Source of the DNA: Flavobacteriales bacterium
Lineage (GTDB): Bacteria > Bacteroidota > Bacteroidia > Flavobacteriales > Weeksellaceae
Length of the DNA: 64,000 nucleotides
Assembly (NCBI GenBank): GCA_002747105.1
Contig: PDSY01000017.1
Coordinates: forward strand, 1 to 64,000
Direction of reading: 5' to 3'
Shown here: positions 7,539 to 16,981 of the stretch, piece after piece
Layout of the letters: every line of letters begins with the position of its first letter
How positions within the stretch are numbered: position 1 is the first letter of the stretch
Translations under genes and position numbers: made by a program
Notes under the pieces: model-generated
Seen by the model: the letters and a program-made list of their open reading frames with translations, nothing else
Database searches by the model: none
What the model was told of the DNA's origin: nothing

Positions 7539-8660
7539 CTACTTCTTCTTATGAATATACCTTGATAATTTTATGCCCAAATCTGTCCAAACAATTTTAG
7601 CATTGGCATTTCGGGTTAAATGATAATCTGCTCGATTGATTTCCTCCAAAATAAGCTCAATATTAGCTCCGTGAATATATTTTGAAAAGGCTTCCCACTT
7701 AAAACCTCCGCTTTTCAGCTTTTTATAAACCATCTGCTCTACACCATAAGATTGCAACATTGCCAATCGGAACATCTCGGTGCAATAGTCTAAAAATCCC
7801 TTTTGCTTTTCTCGGTTCCAACTCGCAATATCTTTTGCCCATGCAATAATACTTTTCAAATGAATCGGCTTTTTCATGACCATAAAAGCATCTCTCACCC
7901 ATTGAATAAAAAATGCCTCGTATTCGGAAACTTGCCCATCTTGTGCAATGATTTTCATTGCCTGATTGATATTCCCCTGAGCCTGAAAAACAATTTCTTT
8001 CACTTTTTCTTGCTCTAAATCGGTGTAATTTTCGGTAATAAATCGCTGTACATCTTCATCTTGAAGCCTTGGCACTTCTACCACTTGTGTTCGAGAGAAA
8101 ATAGTTGGCAAAAAATCTTCGGAGCTTTTGGCAGTAAGGAAAATTAAGGTTTTCTCTGGTGGTTCTTCCAAGAATTTCAAGAATTTATTAGAGGCAGAGA
8201 CATTCATTTTGTCAGCTCTCCAAATGATAAGAATTTTGGTTCCTCCCTCAAAACTTTTTAATGAAAATTGATGATTCTGAGCTTCTATTTCGTCCGCAGA
8301 AATAAATAATTGTTTGTTTTTAGAATCTAAAAAATCTCCCCAATCTTTTAAATTAATATAAGGATTTTGTAAAACCACTTCTCGAAACTGAGTGTAAAAT
8401 CTTTCCGTTAATGCCTTTCCTTTTTCAGAATAAACAGGGAAACAAAGTTGTAAATCAATATGGTTTAAATGGTCTATTTTATGGGCAGATTGCGGATTTT
8501 CTCTCTTGAAAATCTCACGAGCATATGCCAAAACCAAAGCCAATACTCCATAACCTTCCTGACCAACAAACAATTGTGCGTGACTTACTCTATTTTCGTC
8601 TATGCTATCTAATAATTGTTTTTTTAAACCCTGATGTCCTATTACTTTGTCCCAATTCAT
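7539..8660 (-). CDS. holB: DNA polymerase III subunit delta prime
   Basis: Clamp-loader subunit that helps place the sliding clamp during replication. About 373 residues. The N-terminus WDKVIGHQGLKKQLLDSIDENRVSHAQLF is the classic AAA+ start of the gamma/delta-prime family. The P-loop position reads GQEGYGVLALVL with no Lys, consistent with a non-ATP-binding delta prime. SASNKFLKFLEEPPEKT and TIFSRTQVVEVPRL are the sensor-1 and SRC-like segments. Start ATG 8660: the longer TTG start would sit upstream of, and read through, a perfect -7 box. That box ends five nt before the ATG, so the mRNA may be leaderless. Confidence 0.85.
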   Translation of the reverse strand: MNWDKVIGHQGLKKQLLDSIDENRVSHAQLFVGQEGYGVLALVLAYAREIFKRENPQSAHKIDHLNHIDLQLCFPVYSEKGKALTERFYTQFREVVLQNPYINLKDWGDFLDSKNKQLFISADEIEAQNHQFSLKSFEGGTKILIIWRADKMNVSASNKFLKFLEEPPEKTLIFLTAKSSEDFLPTIFSRTQVVEVPRLQDEDVQRFITENYTDLEQEKVKEIVFQAQGNINQAMKIIAQDGQVSEYEAFFIQWVRDAFMVMKKPIHLKSIIAWAKDIASWNREKQKGFLDYCTEMFRLAMLQSYGVEQMVYKKLKSGGFKWEAFSKYIHGANIELILEEINRADYHLTRNANAKIVWTDLGIKLSRYIHKKK

Positions 8661-8665
8661 AGTTT

Positions 8666-8673
8666 CAAAGGTA
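8666..8673 (-). promoter_or_regulatory. -7 promoter box of holB
   Basis: Minus-strand TACCTTTG, perfect, only 5 nt from the ATG at 8660. It decides the start codon and suggests a leaderless message. Confidence 0.7.
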
Positions 8674-8806
8674 ATTTTTTCCAATTAATTATCAAAATAA
8701 TAATCAACTTTCTACTTTTTTTAAGATGGATTAACAAACTTTAACCTCTTATTTCTTTTAAAAGTCATTATATTTCATCATATTTGTGCCTTGAATTAAA
8801 AATAGA

Positions 8807-10081
8807 ATGAAAAAACTTTTTATATCATCATTGGTATTGGTAGGTTTGTTTTCGAATGCTCAAGAGATCGGAAATTCGCCTTATGCCTCCTTTGGAATTG
8901 GAGATGTGAAGTATGATAACACGATAGAAAATGCCTCGATGGGAGGTATTTCTACGGCTTATATGACGGATTTCAATAATAGTTTTAATTTTGCTAATCC
9001 CGCAGCCAATAAAAATTTAGAACTCACCAGTATCAAACTCGAAGGAACAAGTGAAAGTAACTTTTTCAAATCTAATTATAACAATATTAGTGCTAAAAAA
9101 CATTCTTCCTACCTATCGAACATAAGTATCGCTTTCCCACTTTCTAAAAAATTAAAATTTGGAGTCGGCTATCAGCCTTATAGCTCTAAAAACTATAGCG
9201 TTTTTCAGAAAACAAAAATGGATAATGGTATAGAAAGAACACAAAGCTTTACAGGAAAAGGAAGTGTAAACACTTTACAAACAGGACTTTCATACAATAT
9301 CACACCAGAAATAGGAGTAGGATTAAGAACCAATTATTACTTTGGAAATGTAAAAGATATTGATGAAATCACCTATTCTGACGCTGAACTTATCAACGGA
9401 CACGAAACCAATTATAAAGTAAGGCATTTTAATTTCACTCTTGGGGCTATCTATCAAAAAAGTTTCTTGGATGAAAAACAATTTACCATTGGGGCTACTA
9501 CTACACTTGGTAGTAACAACAACATCCAAAAAACGTATACCAATAGTACTTACCTCTATATCGCAAAAGATAAAAAAGTGGAAGAAACCATTATCGAAAA
9601 AAGAAACGAAAGCACTCCAAATATTTTCCCTATGGAAGCTTCTTTGGGTGTTGGATACGGAGAAAATTCAAGGTGGTTTTTGAGTACACAGGTGGATTAT
9701 AAAAAAGGTAAAACGGCTTCGTTTAATAATCCCAACCTGTCTTATAAAGATGCTTTCAAATACACCGTTGGAGGTTGGATAATTCCTGATATTAACAATT
9801 TTAGAAGTTATTTCTCAAGGGTAATCTACCGTTATGGTGCTTTCTATGAACAAGGCAATATACTCCTTAACAACCAAAGACTTAATAAATGGGGACTTGC
9901 ATTGGGAGCTACATTTCCATTCAAGAAGAGTTCTATCAATAGAATGAGTGGAATTGATATCGGTATCGAATTAGGGAAACGAGGGACAGTCGAAAATAAT
10001 TTGATAAGACAAAATTTCATCAACCTTAAAATTGGTCTTAACTTTACTGATAAGTGGTTTAGAAAAACAAAATATGATTAA
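8807..10081 (+). CDS. Putative outer-membrane beta-barrel protein
   Basis: 424 residues with signal peptide MKKLFISSLVLVGLFSNAQ. The N-terminus NSPYASFGIGDV...NASMGGISTAY resembles flavobacterial outer-membrane proteins of the PorV/FadL-like barrel class, followed by many alternating amphipathic strands (for example KLKFGVGYQPYSSKNYS, LGLALGATFPF-like repeats). No transported substrate can be deduced. The gene overlaps lptC by 8 nt and leads an lptC-anmK operon, so a role at the outer membrane is plausible. No perfect -7 box; CATATTTG lies upstream. Confidence 0.7.
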   Translation: MKKLFISSLVLVGLFSNAQEIGNSPYASFGIGDVKYDNTIENASMGGISTAYMTDFNNSFNFANPAANKNLELTSIKLEGTSESNFFKSNYNNISAKKHSSYLSNISIAFPLSKKLKFGVGYQPYSSKNYSVFQKTKMDNGIERTQSFTGKGSVNTLQTGLSYNITPEIGVGLRTNYYFGNVKDIDEITYSDAELINGHETNYKVRHFNFTLGAIYQKSFLDEKQFTIGATTTLGSNNNIQKTYTNSTYLYIAKDKKVEETIIEKRNESTPNIFPMEASLGVGYGENSRWFLSTQVDYKKGKTASFNNPNLSYKDAFKYTVGGWIIPDINNFRSYFSRVIYRYGAFYEQGNILLNNQRLNKWGLALGATFPFKKSSINRMSGIDIGIELGKRGTVENNLIRQNFINLKIGLNFTDKWFRKTKYD

Positions 10082-10661
10082 TAAAAATCATACATATGAT
10101 ATCATTAAAAATATAGCTTTCCTTTTGGGTTGTGCTATATTTTTTGCTTCGTGCGAAAATGCGTCTTCCGAAAAAAGAAACACGGAAAAGTGGACGAATA
10201 TCCCTACCGAAGTCATTAAAAATGCCCAAATTATCAAAAGAGATTCAGGACGAATTTCACTAAAGGCATCTGCTCCACTTATCGAAAAATTCGGAATGAT
10301 AGATTCTCCCTACACCGTGGCGAGAAAAGGAATACATATTGAATTTTATGACAAAAAAAATCCGAAAAAACCGGGAATTATAGACGCTGACTCTGCTCGA
10401 TTTAGTGAAACTAAAAAATTCTATGAAGCACACGGAAATGTCAAAATCAAAACCAATGAAGGCAAAACCTTTGATATGAAATCCATCTATTGGAATCAAA
10501 AACAAAGAGAACTCTATACCCAAGACACTGTTTATATCACCTACGAAAATGGCTCTAAAACCATGAGTACAGGAGGAATGGTTGCCAAAGATGACTTCTC
10601 GGAATTTACCTTTAAAAACAACTCTGGAGGAAAACTCAGCAAAAAAGATTTACCCCAATAA
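10074..10661 (+). CDS. lptC: LPS export ABC transporter periplasmic protein LptC
   Basis: Periplasmic bridge component that passes lipopolysaccharide from LptB2FG to LptA. About 195 residues. The N-terminal membrane segment ends with FFASC, a possible lipobox. The LptC/OstA-like beta-jellyroll follows: ADSARFSETKKFYEAHGNVKIKTNEG, then MKSIYWNQKQRELYTQDTVYI. Start taken at ATG 10074 (MINKNHTYD), overlapping the preceding stop by 8 nt. The longer start inside the barrel gene is rejected. anmK begins 3 nt after its stop, so translation is coupled throughout. Confidence 0.85.
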   Translation: MINKNHTYDIIKNIAFLLGCAIFFASCENASSEKRNTEKWTNIPTEVIKNAQIIKRDSGRISLKASAPLIEKFGMIDSPYTVARKGIHIEFYDKKNPKKPGIIDADSARFSETKKFYEAHGNVKIKTNEGKTFDMKSIYWNQKQRELYTQDTVYITYENGSKTMSTGGMVAKDDFSEFTFKNNSGGKLSKKDLPQ

Positions 10662-10664
10662 TCC

Positions 10665-11711
10665 ATGAAAAAATATTACGCTATTGGTCTCATGTCGGGC
10701 ACAAGTTTAGATGGCTTGGACATTTGCCATGTCGAATTTTGGAAAGAGGAATCTTGGCATTTTCATATTATCAATAGCGAGACCATCACTTATCCTTCGG
10801 ATTGGTTAACCAAACTCAAAGATGCCATCCATCTTAAAAGTGAAGATTTATTAGCGCTTGATGTAGCATACGGGTTTTACCTGAGTAATGCCGTTTTAGA
10901 ATTCAGAAGACGATATCAAATCCAAAAAATTGATATTATCGCTTCTCATGGACATACCGTTTTTCATCAACCTGAAAGAAAATTTACGCTTCAAATTGGA
11001 GATGGAAGAGCCATTAAAACACAAAATCCTTTTCCTGTGGTTTATGATTTTAGAAGTCAAGATGTGATTTTTGGTGGTAATGGTGCCCCACTTGTTCCAA
11101 TAGGCGACGAATTATTATTCGGTGAGTATGATGCTTGCCTTAACCTTGGTGGTTTTTCCAATATTTCTTTCCGTCGAGAAAATAAAAGAATGGCATTCGA
11201 CATCTGCCCTGTTAATATCGTACTGAATGCACTCGCTCAGCAACTGCATTGTCCTTTCGATAAAAACGGAGAATTAGCCAAAAAAGGGGAAATCAACAAT
11301 AATATTTTAACTCAGCTCAACCAACTGAAATTTTATCATCAGCAACCTCCAAAATCTTTGGGAATAGAGTGGGTTTTAGAGCATATTAATCCTATTATCA
11401 ATAGACTAACGCCCGAAAATGCGTTGGCAACTTTTACACAACATTGCGTTGAGCAAATCGAAATAATTTTCAAAAAATACCATATCAAAAATTGTCTCAT
11501 CACAGGAGGCGGAGCTTACAATCAACACCTTATCCATTCATTACAAAGTAAAACCGATACCCAAATCATTATCCCCGATGCCCAAATTATCGAATACAAA
11601 GAAGCCTTAATTTTTGCTTTTATGGGTGTTTTAAAACTCAGAAATGAATCCAATATACTCGCTTCTGCCACGGGAAGCCCTGAAAATCATTGTTCAGGAA
11701 TTTTGGTTTGA
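10665..11711 (+). CDS. anmK: Anhydro-N-acetylmuramic acid kinase
   Basis: Cell-wall recycling enzyme that opens and phosphorylates 1,6-anhydro-MurNAc to MurNAc-6-phosphate. 348 residues. The N-terminal ATP-site motif GLMSGTSLDGLD is at residues 7-18. IIASHGHTVFHQP, LQIGDGRAI, DFRSQDV and GGNGAPLVP are the characteristic AnmK signatures. The C-terminal LITGGGAYNQHL is the second phosphate/adenosine site, and EYKEALIFAFMGVL is the family ending. It is the last gene of the barrel-lptC-anmK unit. Confidence 0.93.
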   Translation: MKKYYAIGLMSGTSLDGLDICHVEFWKEESWHFHIINSETITYPSDWLTKLKDAIHLKSEDLLALDVAYGFYLSNAVLEFRRRYQIQKIDIIASHGHTVFHQPERKFTLQIGDGRAIKTQNPFPVVYDFRSQDVIFGGNGAPLVPIGDELLFGEYDACLNLGGFSNISFRRENKRMAFDICPVNIVLNALAQQLHCPFDKNGELAKKGEINNNILTQLNQLKFYHQQPPKSLGIEWVLEHINPIINRLTPENALATFTQHCVEQIEIIFKKYHIKNCLITGGGAYNQHLIHSLQSKTDTQIIIPDAQIIEYKEALIFAFMGVLKLRNESNILASATGSPENHCSGILV

Positions 11712-11786
11712 TATCTCAAATATGGTAAAGTGTCGTCTTTAAAATTCTAAAAAAAACATTATCTTTACCGAAAAAATTATAGAAAA

Positions 11787-12680
11787 ATGAACAATATCGT
11801 AGTAATTGGAGCAGGAACAATGGGAAATGGAATTGCCCACACTTTCGCTCAAAATGGTTTTAAAGTAAATTTAGTAGATATCTCTCAAGCCTCTTTGGAT
11901 AAAGGAATGGCAACAATTTCCAAAAATTTAGATAGGTTAATCGCTAAAGAAAGGCTTACAGAAGACCAAAAAAATGCAACTTTAGGAAATATCTCTACTT
12001 TCACTGCCATTAAAGATGCTGTAGGAAATGCCGACCTTATTGTGGAAGCAGCTACTGAAAATTTAGACCTTAAATTAAAAATTTTCAAAGAAATTGATGA
12101 ATTGGCTCCAGAAAACTGCATACTTTCTACGAATACCTCTTCTATTTCTATTACTAAAATCGCTTCGGCAACCCAAAGACCAGATAAAGTTATTGGTATG
12201 CACTTTATGAACCCAGTGCCTATTATGAAATTGGTAGAAATCATCAAAGGTTATTCTACCTCTCAAGCGACTTTCGATGCGGTTTATCAAATGAGTAAAA
12301 CATTGAAAAAAGTACCTGTAGAGGTGAATGATTATCCAGGTTTTGTAGCGAATAGAATCCTTATGCCAATGATTAACGAAGCTATTGAAACCCTTTATAA
12401 TGGAGTGGCAGGCGTAGAGGAAATCGACACCGTGATGAAGCTCGGAATGGCACACCCAATGGGACCTTTACAATTAGCAGATTTCATTGGTCTTGATGTT
12501 TGTTTAGCGATTTTAAATGTAATGTACGACGGATTCAAAAACCCAAAATACGCTCCTAACCCACTATTAGTAAATATGGTAATGGCAGGGAAATTAGGTG
12601 TGAAATCAGGGGAAGGATTTTATGATTATTCAGAATCTAGAAAAGCCGAAAAAGTGGCAAAGATGTTTTTAAAATCCTAA
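11787..12680 (+). CDS. hbd: 3-hydroxyacyl-CoA (3-hydroxybutyryl-CoA) dehydrogenase
   Basis: Oxidises 3-hydroxyacyl-CoA to 3-ketoacyl-CoA with NAD+, a fatty-acid beta-oxidation or butyrate-type step. 297 residues. The Rossmann nucleotide motif GAGTMGNGIA is at 7-16, then EAATENLDLK and STNTSSISITKIA. The active-site segment GMHFMNPVPIMKLVEII carries the catalytic His, and the C-terminal domain shows ELGMAHPMGPLQLADFIGLD-type sequence (here KLGMAHPMGP). Near-consensus -7 TATCTTTA upstream; terminator downstream. Exact chain-length preference unknown. Confidence 0.9.
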   Translation: MNNIVVIGAGTMGNGIAHTFAQNGFKVNLVDISQASLDKGMATISKNLDRLIAKERLTEDQKNATLGNISTFTAIKDAVGNADLIVEAATENLDLKLKIFKEIDELAPENCILSTNTSSISITKIASATQRPDKVIGMHFMNPVPIMKLVEIIKGYSTSQATFDAVYQMSKTLKKVPVEVNDYPGFVANRILMPMINEAIETLYNGVAGVEEIDTVMKLGMAHPMGPLQLADFIGLDVCLAILNVMYDGFKNPKYAPNPLLVNMVMAGKLGVKSGEGFYDYSESRKAEKVAKMFLKS

Positions 12681-12700
12681 ATATCAATATAAAACAATTT

Positions 12701-12730
12701 AAAAGAGTCTGTTTTTTGATAGGCTCTTTT
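12701..12730 (+). terminator. Terminator after hydroxyacyl-CoA dehydrogenase gene
   Basis: AAAAGAGTCT / AGGCTCTTTT stem (one G-U pair), then ATTTTTT. Confidence 0.8.
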
Positions 12731-12834
12731 ATTTTTTAACAACGAAGGTGATTTTTAAGTATTTGTACCTTATTATTTTTTCATTATTTTACAACTAATC
12801 AATCATCATTGTATTACAAATTCCTAAATTTTGT

Positions 12835-12842
12835 TATATTTG
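12835..12842 (+). promoter_or_regulatory. -7 promoter box of lpxD operon
   Basis: TATATTTG, perfect, ending 5 nt before ATG 12848. An upstream TTG at 12809-12811 could be the -33 element (23-nt spacing). A leaderless mRNA is likely. Confidence 0.7.
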
Positions 12843-12847
12843 CAAAT

Positions 12848-13885
12848 ATGGAATTTACAGCATCACAAATTGCACAGTTTATACAAGGAAAGATTATTGG
12901 TAATGAAGAGGAAGTTATCAATGGGGTTTCTCCTATCGAAAATGGTCAAAAAGGTCATCTTTCTTTTGTTTCTCAAGAGAAATTCGCAAAGTATATAGAA
13001 AGTTCGGATTGTTCTGTACTTATCGTTTCTGAAAGTTTTTTAAATGAAAATAAAACTTATTCATCTACTATTATTGCCGTAAAAGATGCTTATTTGGCAT
13101 TTCAAACTTTGATGAATTTATATCAAGAGATGAAAACTGCACCTCAATCTGGAATTGAAAACGGAGCTTTTGTTGATGAAAATGCAAGTGTAGAAGAGGG
13201 CGTTTTTATTGGTGCTTTTTCTTATATCTCGGCAAAATCAAAAATTGGAAAAGGAACACAGATTGCTCCACAAGTATTCATTGGAAAAAATGTGAAAATC
13301 GGTAAAAATTGCCGTTTAGAAAGTGGTGTGAAGGTTTATGACTTCTGCGTCATTGGTGATAATTGTATTATTCATTCTAATACGGTTATCGGTTCCGACG
13401 GCTTTGGGTTCCAACCTTCCGAAAATGGTTACTCTAAGATTCCTCAATTGGGAAATGTGGTTTTGGAAAATAATGTGGAAGTGGGCTCCAACTGTAGTTT
13501 GGATAGAGGAACTATAGGTTCTACGGTTATCGGTGAGGGAACAAAAATAGATAATTTAATCCAAATTGCTCACAATGTGAAGATTGGAAAACATAATGTT
13601 ATTGCTGCTCAGGCAGGAATTGCAGGTTCTACCACCATTGGAGATTGGAATATGATTGGAGGACAAACAGGAATTGTAGGACATTTAAAAATCGGCAATC
13701 AAGTGAAAATTCAGGGACAAAGTGGCGTAAATTCTGATGTCAAAGACGGCAGCATTCTCTATGGCTCTCCAGCGATATCGGTAGGAGACTTTAGAAGAAA
13801 TTATGTGCACTTTAGAAATTTAACAAAAATTGTAGATAGAATCAATCAATTAGAAAATAACTCAAAGGACAAAACTAATGAGTGA
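12848..13885 (+). CDS. lpxD: UDP-3-O-acylglucosamine N-acyltransferase
   Basis: Third step of lipid A synthesis: adds the N-linked hydroxyacyl chain to UDP-3-O-acyl-GlcN. 345 residues. An N-terminal uridine-binding domain ([20 protein letters not shown]) is followed by a left-handed beta-helix of hexapeptide repeats ([27 protein letters not shown]) and the catalytic [11 protein letters not shown] segment. A longer start at 12809 lies upstream of the promoter box and is rejected. It overlaps lpxC/fabZ by 8 nt (13878-13885). Confidence 0.95.
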   Translation: MEFTASQIAQFIQGKIIGNEEEVINGVSPIENGQKGHLSFVSQEKFAKYIESSDCSVLIVSESFLNENKTYSSTIIAVKDAYLAFQTLMNLYQEMKTAPQSGIENGAFVDENASVEEGVFIGAFSYISAKSKIGKGTQIAPQVFIGKNVKIGKNCRLESGVKVYDFCVIGDNCIIHSNTVIGSDGFGFQPSENGYSKIPQLGNVVLENNVEVGSNCSLDRGTIGSTVIGEGTKIDNLIQIAHNVKIGKHNVIAAQAGIAGSTTIGDWNMIGGQTGIVGHLKIGNQVKIQGQSGVNSDVKDGSILYGSPAISVGDFRRNYVHFRNLTKIVDRINQLENNSKDKTNE

Positions 13886-15269
13886 TAAACAAAAAACTTT
13901 AAAAGGCGAAATTTCATTATCAGGTATCGGTTTACATACTGGTAAAGAGGTTACTTTGACAATGAAACCCGCCAAGGAGAATACAGGTTTTGTATTTGTA
14001 AGAACCGATTTAGAGGGGAATCCACAGGTGGAAGCCAATGTTAATTATGTAACTACCACCGAAAGAGGAACGACTTTGGAAAAATTAGGCGTTAAAATTC
14101 ATACTTGCGAACATTTGTTGGCTGCATTAGTAGGAATGGATGTGGATAATGCTATTTTGGAAATGGATAGTGCTGAGCCTCCAATCATGGATGGTTCTTC
14201 TAAATATTTCGTAGAAGCGATTGAAAAAGTAGGCATCGAGGAACAAGCTCAGCCAAGAGAATATTTGGTCATCAAGGAAGTAATGAGCTATACCGATCCA
14301 GAAACTGGTTCAGAAATCACCATTATACCGTCTGAGGAATACGAAATCACTACTATGGTAGATTTTGGAACCAAAGTCTTGGGAACGCAGAATGCCACCC
14401 TAAAAAGTCTAAACGAATTTAAAGATAACTTTTCTTCTGCGAGAACTTTCAGTTTCCTTCATGAGTTAGAAATGCTTTTAGATGCAGGACTGATAAAAGG
14501 TGGAGATATTTCTAATGCCATTGTTTATGTGGATAAAGAATTGACTCCTGCAACAGAAGAAAAACTAAAAAAAGCCTTTAATAAAGATACACTTTCCATT
14601 AGACCGAATGGCATTTTGGATAATTTAACATTACATTACCCGAACGAGGCAGCAAGACATAAATTATTAGATGTCATTGGAGATTTGGCATTAGTAGGTG
14701 TAAGATTAAAAGGTAAAGTAATTGCCAATAAACCAGGGCATTTTGTGAATACTCAGTTTGCTAAAAAACTGAATAGACAATGGAAAATGCAAAAGAAAAA
14801 ACGAGTTCCTAATGTGGATATTTACAAAGAACCTGTTTTTGATATTAATGGTATTATGAAATTAATGCCACACCGCTACCCTTTCCTATTGATTGACAAA
14901 GTATTAGAGTTATCTGATACGCATGTAGTAGGATTGAAGAATGTAACGATGAACGAGCCATTTTTTGTAGGTCATTTCCCGAAAGAACCTGTAATGCCCG
15001 GTGTTTTACAAGTAGAAGCTTTAGCTCAAACGGGAGGCATTTTGGTATTAGCAAGCGTTCCTGATCCAGAGAATTATTCTACTTATTTCATTAAAATAGA
15101 TAAGGTGAAATTCAAGAAAAAGGTAGTACCAGGAGATACTTTAATTTTTAAGATAGAATTGATAAGCCCTATTAGAAGAGGGATTGTTCATATGCAAGGT
15201 TATGGTTATGTGGGAGATAATGTAGTGGTAGAAGCAGAACTAATGGCACAAGTCGCTAAAAACAAATAA
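13878..15269 (+). CDS. lpxC/fabZ: Bifunctional UDP-3-O-acyl-N-acetylglucosamine deacetylase / 3-hydroxyacyl-ACP dehydratase
   Basis: A fusion enzyme. Residues 1-300 are LpxC, the zinc deacetylase committing lipid A synthesis, with HTCEH at 75-79 and HKLLD at 261-265 (zinc ligands H79, H261 and D265 by family analogy). Residues 320-463 are FabZ, which dehydrates 3-hydroxyacyl-ACP, with [14 protein letters not shown], catalytic [18 protein letters not shown] (H366, E380). The fusion is typical of Bacteroidota and links lipid A with fatty-acid elongation. Sits between lpxD and lpxA in one operon. Confidence 0.97.
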   Translation: MSDKQKTLKGEISLSGIGLHTGKEVTLTMKPAKENTGFVFVRTDLEGNPQVEANVNYVTTTERGTTLEKLGVKIHTCEHLLAALVGMDVDNAILEMDSAEPPIMDGSSKYFVEAIEKVGIEEQAQPREYLVIKEVMSYTDPETGSEITIIPSEEYEITTMVDFGTKVLGTQNATLKSLNEFKDNFSSARTFSFLHELEMLLDAGLIKGGDISNAIVYVDKELTPATEEKLKKAFNKDTLSIRPNGILDNLTLHYPNEAARHKLLDVIGDLALVGVRLKGKVIANKPGHFVNTQFAKKLNRQWKMQKKKRVPNVDIYKEPVFDINGIMKLMPHRYPFLLIDKVLELSDTHVVGLKNVTMNEPFFVGHFPKEPVMPGVLQVEALAQTGGILVLASVPDPENYSTYFIKIDKVKFKKKVVPGDTLIFKIELISPIRRGIVHMQGYGYVGDNVVVEAELMAQVAKNK

Positions 15270-15278
15270 AAAAGAAAA

Positions 15279-16070
15279 ATGATTCATCAATTAGCCGCTG
15301 TTGATAAAAGAGCAAAAATAGACAAGAATGTTACGATAGAGCCATTTACGACCATCGCTTCTGATGTGGAAATTGGCGAAGGAACTTGGATTGGTTCTAA
15401 TGTAACGATAATGAATGGTGCAAGAATCGGAAAAAACTGTAAGATTTTTCCAGGTACAGTGATTGCTGCCGAACCTCAGGATTTGAAATTCGAGGGAGAA
15501 GACACCCAAGTGATTATTGGAGACAATACAACGATTAGAGAATGTGTAACCATTAACAGAGGAACTAAGGCTTTGGGGTATACTAAATTGGGTGATAATT
15601 GTTTAATTATGGCAACCTCACATATCGCCCACGATTGCGAAATTGGCAATAATGTCATCATCGTGAATGCTTGTGGAATTGCAGGGCATGTCGAAATCGG
15701 AGACTTTGCTATTATCGGAGGATTGAGTGCTGTACATCAGTTTTCAAAAATCGGAAAACATGTGATGATTTCAGGTGGTACTTTGGTAAGAAAAGATGTG
15801 CCTCCTTTTGTGAAAGTAGCCAGAGAGCCAATTACTTACGCAGGGATTAACTCTATCGGATTAAGAAGAAGAGGGTTTAGCAATGATAAAATATTTGAAA
15901 TTCAAAAAATTTACCGAGCGATTTTCCAAATGAAAATGAATACCACACAGGCCATTCAGCATGTAGAAAAGGAGATGCTTCCAACAGCAGAAAGAGATGA
16001 AATTTTAGAATTTATTAAAAATTCGCCTAGGGGAATTGTAAAAGGCTACGGAACAGATAGAAGAAGTTAG
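15279..16070 (+). CDS. lpxA: Acyl-ACP--UDP-N-acetylglucosamine O-acyltransferase
   Basis: First enzyme of lipid A synthesis, transferring a 3-hydroxyacyl chain from ACP to UDP-GlcNAc. 263 residues, full length. A left-handed beta-helix of hexads runs through residues 1-190, with the catalytic His at 118 in MATSHIAHDCEIG. The C-terminal helical domain starts about residue 195 (LRRRGFSNDKIFEIQKIYR). 9 nt after lpxC/fabZ; efp follows 74 nt later. Confidence 0.96.
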   Translation: MIHQLAAVDKRAKIDKNVTIEPFTTIASDVEIGEGTWIGSNVTIMNGARIGKNCKIFPGTVIAAEPQDLKFEGEDTQVIIGDNTTIRECVTINRGTKALGYTKLGDNCLIMATSHIAHDCEIGNNVIIVNACGIAGHVEIGDFAIIGGLSAVHQFSKIGKHVMISGGTLVRKDVPPFVKVAREPITYAGINSIGLRRRGFSNDKIFEIQKIYRAIFQMKMNTTQAIQHVEKEMLPTAERDEILEFIKNSPRGIVKGYGTDRRS

Positions 16071-16144
16071 ATTATTAAGAAATAAAAAATTAGAGGTAAG
16101 TCTTAACCTCATAACTTAAAACGAAATAAAAATAGAATAAAAAG

Positions 16145-16708
16145 ATGGCAACAACATCAGATATTAGAAAAGGATTGTGTATTAATTATAGTAATGATAT
16201 TTACAAAATCATTGAATTTTTACATGTAAAGCCTGGGAAAGGTCCAGCATTTGTAAGAACAAAATTAAAATCAGTTACCAATGGAAAAGTCATTGACAAT
16301 ACTTTTTCGGCAGGTCATAAAATAGACGAAGTAAGAGTAGTTACCAGAAAGTATCAGTATTTATACGACGACGAAAATGGTTTCCACTTTATGAACAATG
16401 AGGATTTTACGCAAATCTACATCAATAAAGAGATGATAGAGAACGCTCAATTAATGAAAGAGGGAGAGGAAGTTACCATTATCTTAAAAGAAGATGACGA
16501 AACACCACTTTCTGCCGAATTACCTGCATCTGTTTACCTTGAAGTAACAGAAGCAGACCCAGGAGTAAAAGGAAATACAGCTACTAATGCCCTAAAAAAA
16601 TCTATCGTAGAAACGGGAGCAAGAGTAATGGTGCCTTTATTCATAGAACCAGGAGATAAAATTAAAGTAAGTACAGAAGATGGCTCTTATATTGAAAGAG
16701 TGAAGTAA
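16145..16708 (+). CDS. efp: Elongation factor P
   Basis: Relieves ribosome stalling at polyproline. 187 residues with three OB-like domains. The tip loop reads HVKPGKGPAF, so the residue at the decoding end is K32, which other bacteria modify. No dedicated EpmA/EarP gene is visible in this window. Belongs to the lpxD-lpxC/fabZ-lpxA-efp cluster. Confidence 0.96.
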   Translation: MATTSDIRKGLCINYSNDIYKIIEFLHVKPGKGPAFVRTKLKSVTNGKVIDNTFSAGHKIDEVRVVTRKYQYLYDDENGFHFMNNEDFTQIYINKEMIENAQLMKEGEEVTIILKEDDETPLSAELPASVYLEVTEADPGVKGNTATNALKKSIVETGARVMVPLFIEPGDKIKVSTEDGSYIERVK

Positions 16709-16730
16709 TTGTTTGATGTACTAATGTAGT

Positions 16731-16900
16731 TTGTACAATGATGAGTGATTTAATGTACAATGAATTTAATTTGTATAATGACTTTAGTTTGTACAATGAT
16801 AAAAAATCAATAAATCAAAAGGTTAATAGGACAATAAATCATCAATACAACAAGTCATCAATACAATTAATCAACAGTACAATAAATCAAAGTACAATTT
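16731..16900. repeat. Word-array repeat, TTGTAYAATGA family, locus B
   Basis: Between efp and sucD. Left half: TTGTACAATGA at 16731-16741, ATGTACAATGA at 16753-16763, TTGTATAATGA at 16771-16781, TTGTACAATGA at 16789-16799 (starts 18-22 nt apart). Right half (about 16830-16900) holds degraded reverse-complement words such as ATCATCAATACAA and AATCAACAGTACAA. Same word as locus A, same left-direct/right-inverted plan. The sucD promoter follows directly. Confidence 0.7.
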
Positions 16901-16936
16901 AACAATTATTATTTTTTCTATTTCAAATAATATTGG

Positions 16937-16944
16937 TACATTTG
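16937..16944 (+). promoter_or_regulatory. -7 promoter box of sucD
   Basis: TACATTTG, perfect, 37 nt before ATG 16982. Confidence 0.7.
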
Positions 16945-16981
16945 TACGGATAAAATTTAATAAAGATAAACAAAAAATAAA

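Noticed and set aside
13878-15269. LpxC-FabZ fusion as a novelty
   Set aside because: This fusion is well known in Bacteroidota.
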